Source: CAYLPJ01 sp964385465
GTDB lineage: Bacteria; Planctomycetota; Phycisphaerae; SM23-33
Assembly: GCA_964385465.1 (NCBI GenBank)
Contig: CAYLPJ010000011.1
Location: forward strand, 57,645-121,644
Direction: 5' to 3'
Length of the DNA stretch: 64,000 nucleotides
The notes under the pieces are model-generated. The model was given only the letters and a program-made list of their open reading frames with translations, made no database searches and was not told where the DNA came from. Below are positions 8,950 to 18,605 of the stretch, one piece after another. The translations under genes were made by a program, and so were the position numbers. Numbering within the stretch: position 1 is the first letter of the stretch; each line of letters starts with the position of its first letter.

Positions 8950-8979
8950 TTGACGCTGTTGTTCGGTTTCAATTAGAAT
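8950..8979 (+). promoter_or_regulatory. Candidate promoter for the rny transcript
   Basis: TTGACG (8950-8955), an 18-base spacer, then TAGAAT (8974-8979), in an AT-richer island. A second -10-like TATAGT sits at 8984-8989 but lacks a -35 box at the right distance. The next plus-strand gene is rny, over 550 bases away. Confidence 0.5.
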
Positions 8980-8985
8980 CGCGTA

Positions 8986-9541
8986 TAGTCGATAGGAAAG
9001 GTAGTCGCGGTCTGCAGCGCCGAGTTGTGCGTGTGTGGGGCCGCGTTGTACATAGGGATGGCCGGGCCGAGACCGTCGGCAGGGCCGTCCGGCAAGCGAT
9101 GCTCGGTGTCCGGCGAGGGCCGGGCACGTGCGGCGGTGTCGCCCGGAGTTCCGGGAGCTTTGGCAGTCAAAGGACGCCGGCGTGCGGAGCATCGATCATT
9201 CACCCGCTCCGGTCGGGGCGGGCGAGGCCCTCGGGCCATAGAGTTCCATGAGCCATTGCGGCGGGTGCAACCTGATCGAGAACCACCGCTTCCAGTGTAT
9301 CGGTCGCCGAGACCGAGCGACGTATCTACCTGCGAGACCGGCGATTGTCGGCCCCGGCGGGCCCGTGCGGCCCGGCTGCGGCGGCGGTCGCCCGGGAGCC
9401 AGCCGATAGCGTAGCGCCGCGGCGACAAGGTTTCGGTCCGCATCCTTCGCGCTCTTCGCGGCCCATGGGGGCTCTGCTGCCGGGCGATGTCCATCGACGC
9501 AGCCTCCGACCCGTTCCGTCCGGAACGAAAGGAACCCTCTC
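8986..9541 (+). other. Long 5' leader of rny, no protein gene recognised
   Basis: About 550 bases separate the best promoter from the rny start codon. Frames on both strands are arginine-rich and unlike any protein I know. I searched by eye for RNase P RNA, tmRNA, SRP RNA, 6S RNA and common riboswitch signatures and saw none. The stretch is rich in self-complementary GC blocks and could be an untranslated leader with structure or contain an unannotated small RNA. Confidence 0.35.
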
Positions 9542-11131
9542 ATGGACTTCTTGCCGCCCATGGTGGCCCTGACTCAGGGCCAGATCGTCGCCCTCCAGTT
9601 CGCCGGCGCCGTCATCATCGTCTGCCTCACCGCCGTGGTCATGAAGCTGCTCGAACGCGCCCGAAGGCGACGCACCGAGCAGGAGCTTGACGCCCTCAGG
9701 CGGTCGGCGGAAATCGAGGCCGAGAACATCATCGCCAAGGCCGAGTCCGAAGCCAAAAGCGAGTTCATCCGACAGCGTGAGCAATTCGACGGCGAGACCA
9801 AGGCCGCCCGTCAGGAACTGCGGGCCGAGGAGAAGCGACTCGCCAAGCGGGAGGACCTCATCGACCAGAAGCTCGAGACCCTCCACTCCAAGGAGCGGAC
9901 CCTCGAGGCCGCCCAGAACGCCATCAACGAACGCGAGAAGGGCCTCGCCGGCAAGGACAAGCAGCTCAACGAGCTGATCGCCCGCCAGAAGAGCCAACTG
10001 CTGAAGGTCGCCAACATGTCCACCGACGAGGCGCGGCAGGTCCTGCTCGGGCAGGTCGAGAAGGACATGGAACGCGAGATCGCCGAGTTCATCAGCAAGC
10101 GCATCGAGGAGGCTCGCGAGACCGCCGACACCCAGAGCCGAGAGATCATCATCACCGCCATCCAGCGCTACGCCGCCGAGCACACCTGCGAATCCACCGT
10201 CTCCAGCGTGGACATCCCCTCCGACGACATGAAGGGGCGCGTCATCGGACGCGAGGGCCGGAACATCCGCGCCTTCGAGAAGGCCACCGGCGTGGACGTG
10301 ATCGTCGATGACACCCCCGGCGTCGTGGTGGTCTCCGCCTTTGATCCGGTCCGCCGGGAGACCGCCCGCCGCGCCCTCGAAAAGCTCATCCAGGACGGGC
10401 GGATCCACCCCACCCGCATCGAGGAGGTCGTCGCCGCCACGGAGAAGGAAGTCGGCAAGGAGGTCTATTCCCGCGGCAAGCAGGCCATGATGGACGCCAA
10501 CGTCCGCGGGCTGCACAACAAGCTCATCGACATGCTCGGCCGCCTCCAGTTCCGGACCAGCTACGGGCAGAACGTCCTCCAGCACGCCACAGAGGTCGCC
10601 TACCTCTCGCAGGTCATCGCCGAGGAATTGGGCCTCAACGGCCAGCTCGCACGACGCGCCGGGCTGCTGCACGATATCGGCAAGGCCGTCGACCACGAGG
10701 TCGAGGGAGGCCACCCGCAGATCGGGGCGGACATGTGCAAGCGGTACGGCGAGAAGGAGGAGATCGTCAACGCCGTCGGCGGGCACCACGGCGACGTGGA
10801 GGCCTCCAGCGTCTACACGCCGATCATCTCGGCCGCCGACGCCATCAGCGCCTCCCGCCCTGGCGCCCGCCGGGAGTCGCTGGAGCGGTACGTCCAACGA
10901 CTCCAGAAGCTCGAAGAGATCGCCTCGGACTTCGAGGGCGTCAAGCAGGCCTACGCGATCCAGGCCGGCCGAGAGGTCCGGGTGATCGTCGACGCCGACA
11001 ACATCGACGACAAGGTCTCCGGCAAGATCGCCCGCGACGTCGCCCGCCGCGTCGAGGACGAGATGGAATACCCCGGCGAGGTCCGCGTGACCGTCATCCG
11101 CGAAGTCCGCTGCGTCGAGTACGCCAGGTAG
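9542..11131 (+). CDS. rny: Ribonuclease Y
   Basis: A 529-residue membrane-anchored endoribonuclease that starts mRNA decay. An N-terminal transmembrane helix lies at about 14-36. A long charged coiled coil spans about 40-200. The KH RNA-binding domain follows, with GRVIGREG at 232-239. The HD domain has H348 (LQHATEVAYL), H377-D378 (LLHDIGKAVDHE) and the later GGHHGDVEA. The C-terminus VRVTVIREVRCVEYAR matches the family end. Full length and intact. ATG 9542 follows GAAAGGAACC. A long untranslated leader precedes it and a strong hairpin terminator follows, so it is probably transcribed alone. Confidence 0.97.
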   Translation: MDFLPPMVALTQGQIVALQFAGAVIIVCLTAVVMKLLERARRRRTEQELDALRRSAEIEAENIIAKAESEAKSEFIRQREQFDGETKAARQELRAEEKRLAKREDLIDQKLETLHSKERTLEAAQNAINEREKGLAGKDKQLNELIARQKSQLLKVANMSTDEARQVLLGQVEKDMEREIAEFISKRIEEARETADTQSREIIITAIQRYAAEHTCESTVSSVDIPSDDMKGRVIGREGRNIRAFEKATGVDVIVDDTPGVVVVSAFDPVRRETARRALEKLIQDGRIHPTRIEEVVAATEKEVGKEVYSRGKQAMMDANVRGLHNKLIDMLGRLQFRTSYGQNVLQHATEVAYLSQVIAEELGLNGQLARRAGLLHDIGKAVDHEVEGGHPQIGADMCKRYGEKEEIVNAVGGHHGDVEASSVYTPIISAADAISASRPGARRESLERYVQRLQKLEEIASDFEGVKQAYAIQAGREVRVIVDADNIDDKVSGKIARDVARRVEDEMEYPGEVRVTVIREVRCVEYAR

Positions 11132-11256
11132 CGAGGCCGAACCTCCCCGTTGCTGGTGATTCGTTCCTCGTTGTTCGCAAGGAGTTTCACGGCTGCGGGC
11201 GCGGCCGGCGGCCGGGAGGTCCGGCACGCGGCGCAAACACTTTGGCTGCAATACAC

Positions 11257-11291
11257 AACGGGTCGCCTCCCTGCGGGGGGCGACCCGTTTT
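11257..11291 (+). terminator. Rho-independent terminator after rny
   Basis: A 10-bp perfect stem, ACGGGTCGCC (11258-11267) pairing with GGCGACCCGT (11279-11288), with a GC-rich loop and a following TTTT. It lies about 125 bases after the rny stop. The 310-base gap before cstA holds nothing else that I recognise. Confidence 0.75.
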
Positions 11292-11441
11292 CGGAAACCG
11301 GCAGCGCCTGATCTCGTGATCGTGCGACTGAGTATTCTATGTCGGCCAGACGCGGGGTTTTCTTTACTCCAGGCGGGGAAGGGGCAGGGGGCGCATGAAC
11401 GCAAACCTCAGCAGCCGCATGCCCTTACGCCGGATGCGATC

Positions 11442-13388
11442 TCACGCCGTCGCCGGGCGGGACTTGAGGAACCGCACGGCTTCGCGGATGCCGGCCACCA
11501 GGAGGTAGGCGGTGATGGCCAGGATGACCGCGTCGGCGACCAGCAGCGTGGCGTTCTTCCGGGGGTCCTCAAGGAAGCCGCGGAACTTCAGCACGAGGCT
11601 GGTCAGCGTGGTGACGAGCATGAGCACGGCCGGGATGAACGCGAACCAGGCTTTGCGTCCCTGGCGCAGCAGCCACAGCGCCGCGATGGCCAGCACCATG
11701 GCGGCCAGGAGCTGGTTCGAGGCCGCGAAGATGCCCCACAGGGCCTTCTGCCCGCCGGTCAGCGCGAAGGCGAGCATGATCCCGACGGCGATGGCGGAGT
11801 TGAACCAGTACTGGCGCATCACCAGCAGCACTGCTCGGAACGCGCCGGTCGCCCGCTTGGGCTGGGGCGTGGATCGGGCCTCACCGGATTCCGCCGGCGC
11901 GATGGGGATGCCCCCGGCGCCGGCGGGCGTGGCCTCGCCCCTGCCCCACTCGCCGGTCTCGCCCGTGGCGACGGGACGTGCGAAGACGTCGTATCCGCCG
12001 AATAGCGTCCGCCAGATCTCCTCGATGAGGTATCGCGTCAGGCGGATGGCGGTATCCAGCGTGGTGACCAGGAAGCCCTCCAGCAAGACCATCCCCGCCA
12101 GCGCGCCGGCGGCGATGGGCACGCCGAAGGCCAGGTGGGCCGTGTTGCCCACTGCCATGGCGAAGCCCAGCACCGGGTTGGCATTGCCCCCGGCCAGGCC
12201 GGTGAGCCCTGGGTGGACGTCGTGGAGGTACCCGGCTTTGGCGGCCCCGACCATGAGCACGCCGATGACGCAGACGGCCAGGAAGCTCTCCAGCAGCATG
12301 CCGTAGTAGCCGACCTGGCGGCAGGCCTTTTCGTTGTTGAGTTGCTTGCAGGTCGTCCCGCCGGCGCAGAGGCTGTGAAAGCCGCTGACGGCCCCGCAGG
12401 CGATGACGATGAACATCCCGGGCCAGAAGGGCCCGAGGGCCTGCGTGCCCTCGGCGACGTTCACTTGCGGCATCGCTTCGGCCCCGGCGGCCAGGCCGGT
12501 GACATCGGCGCCGCGGAAGCCGGCGACCACGAGCATCGCCAGCAGCACGGCCATGCCGACGTAGAGGATGTGGACGTTGATGAAGTCGCGGCTCTGGAGG
12601 AAGATCCAGACCGGCACGCCGGCAGCGATCAGCACGTAGCCGCTGAGCAGCAGCTTCCAGGTCAACGGCTCCAGGGCCATCGGGAAGAACACGCCCACCG
12701 TGATCGACCCGGCGCAGATCAGGATCGCCAGCACGCTGCACAGCCAGACCGACACCCGCTTCTTGATGTACAGGAAGCCGATCAGCGGCGCCACGGCCGT
12801 GATGCACACCACGCTCATCGACGCGATCCCGCCGATGACCACCTGCTCGCTGCCCTCTTTGGCTACCACGCGGAACAGCGACTGCGTGCGCGGCAGGTCC
12901 AGGCGGTCGAACGGCAGCATGCTCGTCAGCGCCGCGGCCGAGAGGTTCAGGAACGCCGCACACACCAGCGCCAGGACCACCACGATGAACACGGTGATCG
13001 CCACGAACGCCCCCTTGCCGATCAGCCGGCTGACGACGGTGGCCATGCTCGATCCGCCCTCGCGGGTGGCCATGTAGGTGGCGAGGTAGTCGTGGACGGC
13101 GCCCATGAACACGCCGCCGAGCAGCACCCACAGCAGTGCGGGCACCCAGCCGTAGACGATGGCGATGACGGGCCCGACGATGGGCCCGGCGCCGGCGATG
13201 GAGGCGAAGTGGTGGGCGAAGACGACCGGCGTGGGCGTCGGCAGGTAGTCGCGCCCGTCCGCACGGGCGACCGCCGGCGTCGGACGCGAGGCATCCTCGC
13301 CGAGCTGGCGGGCGATGTAGCCGCTGTACAGCCGCCCCGCCACGAACAGGAAGACCACCGAAACCGCCATCACCAGCAGAACCGTCAT
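11442..13388 (-). CDS. cstA: Carbon starvation protein CstA (peptide/pyruvate transporter family)
   Basis: A 648-residue inner-membrane protein of the CstA family, which imports peptides or pyruvate during carbon limitation. Family landmarks are the N-terminal helix then GRLYSGYIARQLGEDASRPTPA, FAHHFASIAGAGPIVGPVIA, GAVHDYLATYMATREGG, SGFHSLCAGGTTCKQLNNE and NQLLAAMVLAIAALWLL. A Gly/Ala/Pro-rich insert at about 475-515 (TGETGEWGRGEATPAGAGG) lies in a cytoplasmic loop and looks lineage-specific. GAGGAGA precedes ATG 13388. It converges on rny. Confidence 0.95.
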   Translation of the reverse strand: MTVLLVMAVSVVFLFVAGRLYSGYIARQLGEDASRPTPAVARADGRDYLPTPTPVVFAHHFASIAGAGPIVGPVIAIVYGWVPALLWVLLGGVFMGAVHDYLATYMATREGGSSMATVVSRLIGKGAFVAITVFIVVVLALVCAAFLNLSAAALTSMLPFDRLDLPRTQSLFRVVAKEGSEQVVIGGIASMSVVCITAVAPLIGFLYIKKRVSVWLCSVLAILICAGSITVGVFFPMALEPLTWKLLLSGYVLIAAGVPVWIFLQSRDFINVHILYVGMAVLLAMLVVAGFRGADVTGLAAGAEAMPQVNVAEGTQALGPFWPGMFIVIACGAVSGFHSLCAGGTTCKQLNNEKACRQVGYYGMLLESFLAVCVIGVLMVGAAKAGYLHDVHPGLTGLAGGNANPVLGFAMAVGNTAHLAFGVPIAAGALAGMVLLEGFLVTTLDTAIRLTRYLIEEIWRTLFGGYDVFARPVATGETGEWGRGEATPAGAGGIPIAPAESGEARSTPQPKRATGAFRAVLLVMRQYWFNSAIAVGIMLAFALTGGQKALWGIFAASNQLLAAMVLAIAALWLLRQGRKAWFAFIPAVLMLVTTLTSLVLKFRGFLEDPRKNATLLVADAVILAITAYLLVAGIREAVRFLKSRPATA

Positions 13389-13671
13389 GATGCGCTCTCC
13401 TCGACCGGGCGCGGGGGAAAGGGAGGCAGCCGTACAGCGCCGCGCCGTCGGCCCGCCCTGCCGCTCGAGTCGATCTTATCGGGCCGACGCCGGGCGGGTC
13501 AACGGTGCGAGACGGGCGGCGACACACAACCCGTTACGCCGTCGCGGCGATCGGTGCGGCGGGTGGAAGGCGGAGCGAGGCGCCGGGGCGACACGCGGCG
13601 GCTGTGCCGGGAGGGAAGACCCCCGCAGGTTGGCGCCCCGGACGGCGCGGCGGCGCAGCGCCACGGGGGGC

Positions 13672-14565
13672 TTACACGGAGTCGGCGGAACCGCCTTCGT
13701 CCAGGCGGCGGGTGATCGTCAGCGTCCGCCGGCCGTCGGAAACGTCCAGGCGGGCGGCGAACTTGGGGATGCCGCCGATGCGGATCACCGCCTCGCCGTC
13801 GGGGGGGATCTCCGTGGCGACCACGTCGCCGGCGGCGAGGCCGTCGAGGTCCTCGGCCTCGACGGCGACGCCCTCGAACGCGGCGGAGACCTCGATGGGC
13901 GCCGCGCGGCGCCGCGGGGGCGCCCCGGCCGGCAGGCCCCGGCCAAACCCGTCTCTCGCCCCGCACAGCCTCAGCGTGCCGATCCGTTCGCCGACGGTCA
14001 GCTCGAAGGTGACGATGACGGCCGGGCGGTCCTCGCCGTCGCCGGCGGGGCGCGGCGCCGTCGCACGGGGGCGCAGTCGCGGCGCGGCCGCCTCGGGCCA
14101 GGCGCCGGCCAGGCTCGCTCCCGCCACGGCCGCCATGCCCCGAAGCACGCGCCGCTCCACGATCGTCAGCGGACGGTCCGGCGGGGGCGACGGTTTCGAG
14201 GCGCCCATCAGGCCCTCGACCATCGCGAACGCCGCTGCCGGGGAAAACTCGATGCACAGGCCGTCGGCGCCTTCCTCCGCGGCGCCCTCGGGCGCGAGGG
14301 TGAAGCTGCACGTCAACTCGTCGAGTGCCTGCATGAACTCGCCCCGTGCCCCCTCACTGACGGCCGAGAGGCTCAGCCGAACGTCCGCGTGCAGCAGCCC
14401 CGACGCCACGGCGGCGAAGCTGCGAGCGAAGCCCTCACTCAGCCACCGCATCGCCGCGGGCGTCCCGGACGAGCCGTACCACCGCCGGCGGTCGGTCCGC
14501 TCGCCCTCGCGGGCGCCGCGGGCGTCCGTTCTCTCGTCGAGAGCCTGCTGGGATGTCTCACTCAC
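13672..14565 (-). CDS. Divergent FliM-like protein with C-terminal SpoA domain
   Basis: A 297-residue protein resembling the flagellar switch protein FliM. Residues 38-150 carry a FliM-like middle domain (RWLSEGFARSFAAVASGLL, RGEFMQALDELTCSFTL, CIEFSPAAAFAMVEGLMG, RPLTIVERRVLRGM). Residues 215-290 form a SpoA/FliN-like domain (PIEVSAAFEGVAVEAEDL, GDVVATEIP, FAARLDVSDGRRTLTITR). In FliM the middle domain binds FliG and the C-ring; in type III secretion the SctQ homologue has a similar SpoA end. The CheY-binding EIDALL-like N-terminus is absent. GTG 14565 follows GGAGG. No other flagellar or secretion gene is in the window, so its partner set must be elsewhere or it has an independent role. Confidence 0.7.
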   Translation of the reverse strand: MSETSQQALDERTDARGAREGERTDRRRWYGSSGTPAAMRWLSEGFARSFAAVASGLLHADVRLSLSAVSEGARGEFMQALDELTCSFTLAPEGAAEEGADGLCIEFSPAAAFAMVEGLMGASKPSPPPDRPLTIVERRVLRGMAAVAGASLAGAWPEAAAPRLRPRATAPRPAGDGEDRPAVIVTFELTVGERIGTLRLCGARDGFGRGLPAGAPPRRRAAPIEVSAAFEGVAVEAEDLDGLAAGDVVATEIPPDGEAVIRIGGIPKFAARLDVSDGRRTLTITRRLDEGGSADSV

Positions 14566-14664
14566 GGCCGACCTCCATGCCGCCGCGACGTCACGCGAGC
14601 TTCACCTTCCGCGAACGCCCGCATTGTACGGCGCCGAACCGCGGGAAGGAACCCCCGGGAAACA

Positions 14665-14783
14665 GCAAACGACAAGAGGCAAACGGCAAGCAAACAGCAA
14701 ACGGCAGAAAGCAGGGCGCAAACACCGGACCGAAGAGGCGGGGTCACTCATCCGCCGTTCGCCGCTTCTCGTTTGTCGTTTGC
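14665..14783. repeat. GCAAAC short repeats with an inverted copy
   Basis: Between hflX and the FliM-like gene, GCAAAC occurs four times (14665, 14679, 14690, 14697) in a purine-rich tract. An exact 11-bp inverted match of GCAAACGACAA (14665-14675) lies at 14773-14783, about 100 bases away. The composition breaks from the surrounding GC-rich DNA. It could fold in the hflX transcript or be a remnant of a short dispersed repeat. Confidence 0.6.
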
Positions 14784-14794
14784 CGTCTCGGCCC

Positions 14795-16128
14795 TCAGGT
14801 CCCTTCCAGCACCTTCACGTCGTCCCCGAACGCCCGCAGGCCGTGGAGGCGGGCCTCGGGCATGGTGCCCTCGATCCGCGCGGTCGCGCCGGCGAAGGTC
14901 TCCCGGTCCACGGTCGCGTACTGGGCGATGTACTGCATCAGCCGCCCGTTGGCGCAGTCGGCCTCGAGGGTCACGCGAACCGGGGCGCCCCCGGCCGCCG
15001 CGGAGACGCGCTCGATCAGCTCCTCGGCGCCCTCGCCGGTCCGGGCCGAGACGAACACTGCCTCGGGATGCTGCTGGGCCAGGACGGTCCGCACGGCCGG
15101 GTCGGCGATGGCATCGACCTTGTTCAGCGCGAGCAGGACGCGGTCGCGGTCGCAGCCCAGCTCGTCGAGGACGTCCTCGACGGCGGCGATCTCGTGGGCG
15201 ACGCGTTCGTGGGAGGCGTCGGCAACGTGGATGAGCAGGTCGGCGCCGATGGCCTCCTCCAGCGTGGCGCGGAAGCTGGCGACGAGGTGGTGGGGCAGGT
15301 CGCGCACGAAGCCGACGGTGTCGCTGAGCAGTACCGTCTGCCCGTCGCCCAGCTCCCACCGGCGGGTCTTGGTCTCCAGCGTGGCGAAGAGCTTGTCGGC
15401 GACGTAGGTCTCCGCGCCGGTCAGCAGGTTCATCAGCGTGCTCTTGCCGGCGTTGGTGTAGNNNNNNNNNNGCCGACCAGGCAGACGCAGAAGACGTCGT
15501 CGCGGCTCTGGACCTCGCGGACCTTGCGACGGTCAATGGCCGACAGCTCCCGCTTGAGACGGGTGAGCCGGCGCTGGACCAGCCGCCGGTCGATCTCGAT
15601 CTGCGTCTCGCCCGGCCCGCGCGTGCCGATGGCCCCGACGGCGGCGGCCGCGCTGGACGCCCCGCCGACGAGCGTGTCGAGGTGAGACCACATCTGCCGC
15701 AGCCGGGGGTAGGTGTATTCCAGTTGGGCGAGCTCGACCTGGAGGCGGCTCTGGCGGGTCCGGGCATGGGCGGCGAAGATGTCGAGGATCAGCTCGCTGC
15801 GGTCGAGGACCTTGCGATGGGTGACCTCCTCGAGGTCGCGGATCTGCTCCGGCGTCAGGTCGTTGTCGAAGATGATCACGTCCACGTCGTTCTGGTCGGC
15901 GCGGGCGGCGAGCTCCTCGGCCTTGCCCGTGCCCACATACATGCCCGGGTGCGGCTTGCGGCGCTTGGCGGTGATCTCGTCGACCACCTTCGCCCCCGCC
16001 GTGCGCACCAGGCTGCGAAGCTCCCCCAGCGGGTCCCTCGGGTCGACGGTCGAGTCCGGCAGGATGACGGCCACCAACAGCGCTCGCTCGCGCTGGACGG
16101 CCAAGTCCGTTCGTTGCGGTTCAGGCAT
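14795..16128 (-). CDS. hflX: GTPase HflX, split by an assembly gap
   Basis: A ribosome-associated GTPase that splits or rescues stalled 70S ribosomes. The N-terminal HflX domain runs from MPEPQRTDLAVQRERALLVA through RRKPHPGMYVGTGKAEELA and DNDLTPEQIRDLEE, then the coiled region GTRGPGETQIEIDRRLV. The G domain has LVG before the gap and YTNAGKSTLMNLLTG after it (G1), DTVGF (G3) and NKVD (G4). Ten N lie between the glycine of LVG and the tyrosine, residues that are adjacent in the family, so the gap length is arbitrary and the apparent frame break is artificial. ATG 16128 has GAGGAGG 15 bases upstream, a long spacing. Confidence 0.92.
15462..15471. other. Assembly gap (10 N) inside hflX
   Basis: A run of exactly ten N. 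On the minus strand the flanks read GTC GGC, N10, C TAC ACC AAC. HflX proteins have VGYTN here with no extra residues, so little or no real sequence is missing and the trailing C probably duplicates the end of the glycine codon. Confidence 0.95.
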
Positions 16129-16172
16129 GTGTGCTTGCGGCAACCTCCTCGGCTCGGTGTAACAGCGGGGCC

Positions 16173-16178
16173 ATTATA
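16173..16178 (-). promoter_or_regulatory. Candidate -10 element for hflX
   Basis: On the minus strand this reads TATAAT followed by GGCC, close to the TATAATGCCC found at two other promoters in the window. It is 45-50 bases before the hflX start codon. No clear -35 box is visible. Confidence 0.45.
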
Positions 16179-16226
16179 CTCCAATGGCCGCCGGCGCGGA
16201 GGGTTTCTCCCGGGCGGGGTTGGGGG

Positions 16227-16418
16227 TTATCGGCGGAGCGGATGCTCGGGGGAGGTGTCCTCGCGGACGTCCGGCCAGTGGATGCCCGGGCCTCGCCCGA
16301 AGAGGCGCCAATCGGTGCCGTCGTCGTCCGGTGTGTCGCGAAGGCGGGGCAACCACTCCAGCGGCGCAACGGTTTCTTGCACGTTGGCAAGGGGCGCTTG
16401 GGCATCTCCTCCTCGCAC
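16227..16418 (-). CDS. DUF2442-like small protein, possibly N-terminally truncated
   Basis: A short frame whose C-terminal 50 residues match the DUF2442 pattern well: VAPLEWLPRLRDTP, then DWRLFGRGPGIHWPDVREDTS, equivalent to the family core vPLaWfPRL..at, nW.l.G.G.GIHWPdlDEDiS. DUF2442 proteins are about 80 residues and often sit beside DUF4160 toxin-antitoxin-like partners; no such partner is present. The only plausible in-frame start is GTG 16418, giving 63 residues, so the first beta strand of the family may be missing or the gene may be a remnant. It lies in the gap between galK and hflX. The match is by eye. Confidence 0.5.
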   Translation of the reverse strand: MRGGDAQAPLANVQETVAPLEWLPRLRDTPDDDGTDWRLFGRGPGIHWPDVREDTSPEHPLRR

Positions 16419-16506
16419 GACGCGGAGACGGCAGGGACGGTCGCTTCCCCGCGGAAGAAAAGCACCCCGCAGGCCCCGATTCGCGGGACGGTGGGCACGG
16501 GCCCCT

Positions 16507-17667
<1,161 letters not shown>

Positions 17668-17699
17668 GCGCCGAAGCCTACGCCGGGGGTCGGAAGGTG

Positions 17700-18488
17700 T
17701 CAAGACGGTCCGGGCGCCCCCCGCACCCAGTCTTCTCGAAGGTCCCGCAGGACGGGGAACTCGCGGCGACAGCGGCGGATGTCTTCCGGCTCGACGTCGG
17801 CGATCAGCAGGGAGGGCGCGGCGGCGCATTCGGCGAGGAGCTCGCCCCGCGGGCCGAAGGCCAAACTCCCGCCACCGTAGGTGACGTTCGGGTCGGCGCC
17901 GGTGCGATTGACGCCGATCACGGCGGCCTGGTTCTCGATGGCCCGTGCCCGCAGCAGGGCCCGCCAGTGCTCGGCCCGGGCGGCGGGCCAGTTGGCGATC
18001 ACGGCGTATACCTCGGCCCCCCCGACGACGGCCGAGCGGAAGACCTCGGGGAACCGCAGGTCGTAGCAAACCAGCGGCGCCAGACGGGCGTCGCCGACGT
18101 CGGCCAGGACGGGAGCGTTGCCGGCGGCGTAGTGATCGGCCTCGCCGGCGAAGGTGAACGGGTGCATCTTGGTGTAGCGGGAGGCCTCGGCGCCGTCGGG
18201 GCCGACGAGCAGCGACTGGTTGAGCCCGGGCCCGTCGGCGCCGCCGCGGACAACGCCCCCGAGCACCCACGCCCCCAGCCGACGGGCCGTCTCGGCGAGG
18301 AACCGCTCGGCCACCCCGTCGGCCGCGGCGGCGGCGACATCCATCGTGAAGCCACTGGCGAACATCTCCGGCAGGACGATCAGCGCCCCCGGAGGGACGT
18401 TCGCGCCCTCCAGCATGGCCCCGGCCCGCCGGCAGCTCTCGGGCGGGTCGTGCCACGCGATATCCAACTGCACACCGACGACGTGCAT
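17700..18488 (-). CDS. Nitrilase-superfamily amidohydrolase (omega-amidase-like)
   Basis: A 262-residue carbon-nitrogen hydrolase with the full Glu-Lys-Cys triad: E41 in LPEMFASGF, K107 in YTKMHPF and C141 in LVCYDLRFPEVF. The short single-domain form, the TKMHPF and CYDLRFPE motifs and the ending resemble omega-amidase/YafV-type enzymes that hydrolyse 2-oxo-succinamate or 2-oxo-glutaramate. Substrate specificity is inferred. GGAGA precedes ATG 18488. The gene is upstream of galK on the same strand and divergent from corA. Confidence 0.88.
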   Translation of the reverse strand: MHVVGVQLDIAWHDPPESCRRAGAMLEGANVPPGALIVLPEMFASGFTMDVAAAAADGVAERFLAETARRLGAWVLGGVVRGGADGPGLNQSLLVGPDGAEASRYTKMHPFTFAGEADHYAAGNAPVLADVGDARLAPLVCYDLRFPEVFRSAVVGGAEVYAVIANWPAARAEHWRALLRARAIENQAAVIGVNRTGADPNVTYGGGSLAFGPRGELLAECAAAPSLLIADVEPEDIRRCRREFPVLRDLREDWVRGAPGPS

Positions 18489-18605
18489 CGGGGGTCTCCT
18501 TCCTCGCCGGCAAACGGGCGACGCCCGCGGCGACGGGCCATACCATGATTGCGCGGCGGGGTTCTGGTATCCTACCGCGTGCGACAGCCGCAGAGGAGGC
18601 CCTAG

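Noticed and set aside
8986..9541. RNase P RNA, tmRNA, SRP RNA, 6S RNA or a known riboswitch in the rny leader
   Set aside because: None of the diagnostic conserved segments of these RNAs were seen on either strand.
14795..16128. hflX as a frameshifted pseudogene
   Set aside because: The only break is the 10-N assembly gap at a point where family residues are contiguous; both halves are otherwise intact.
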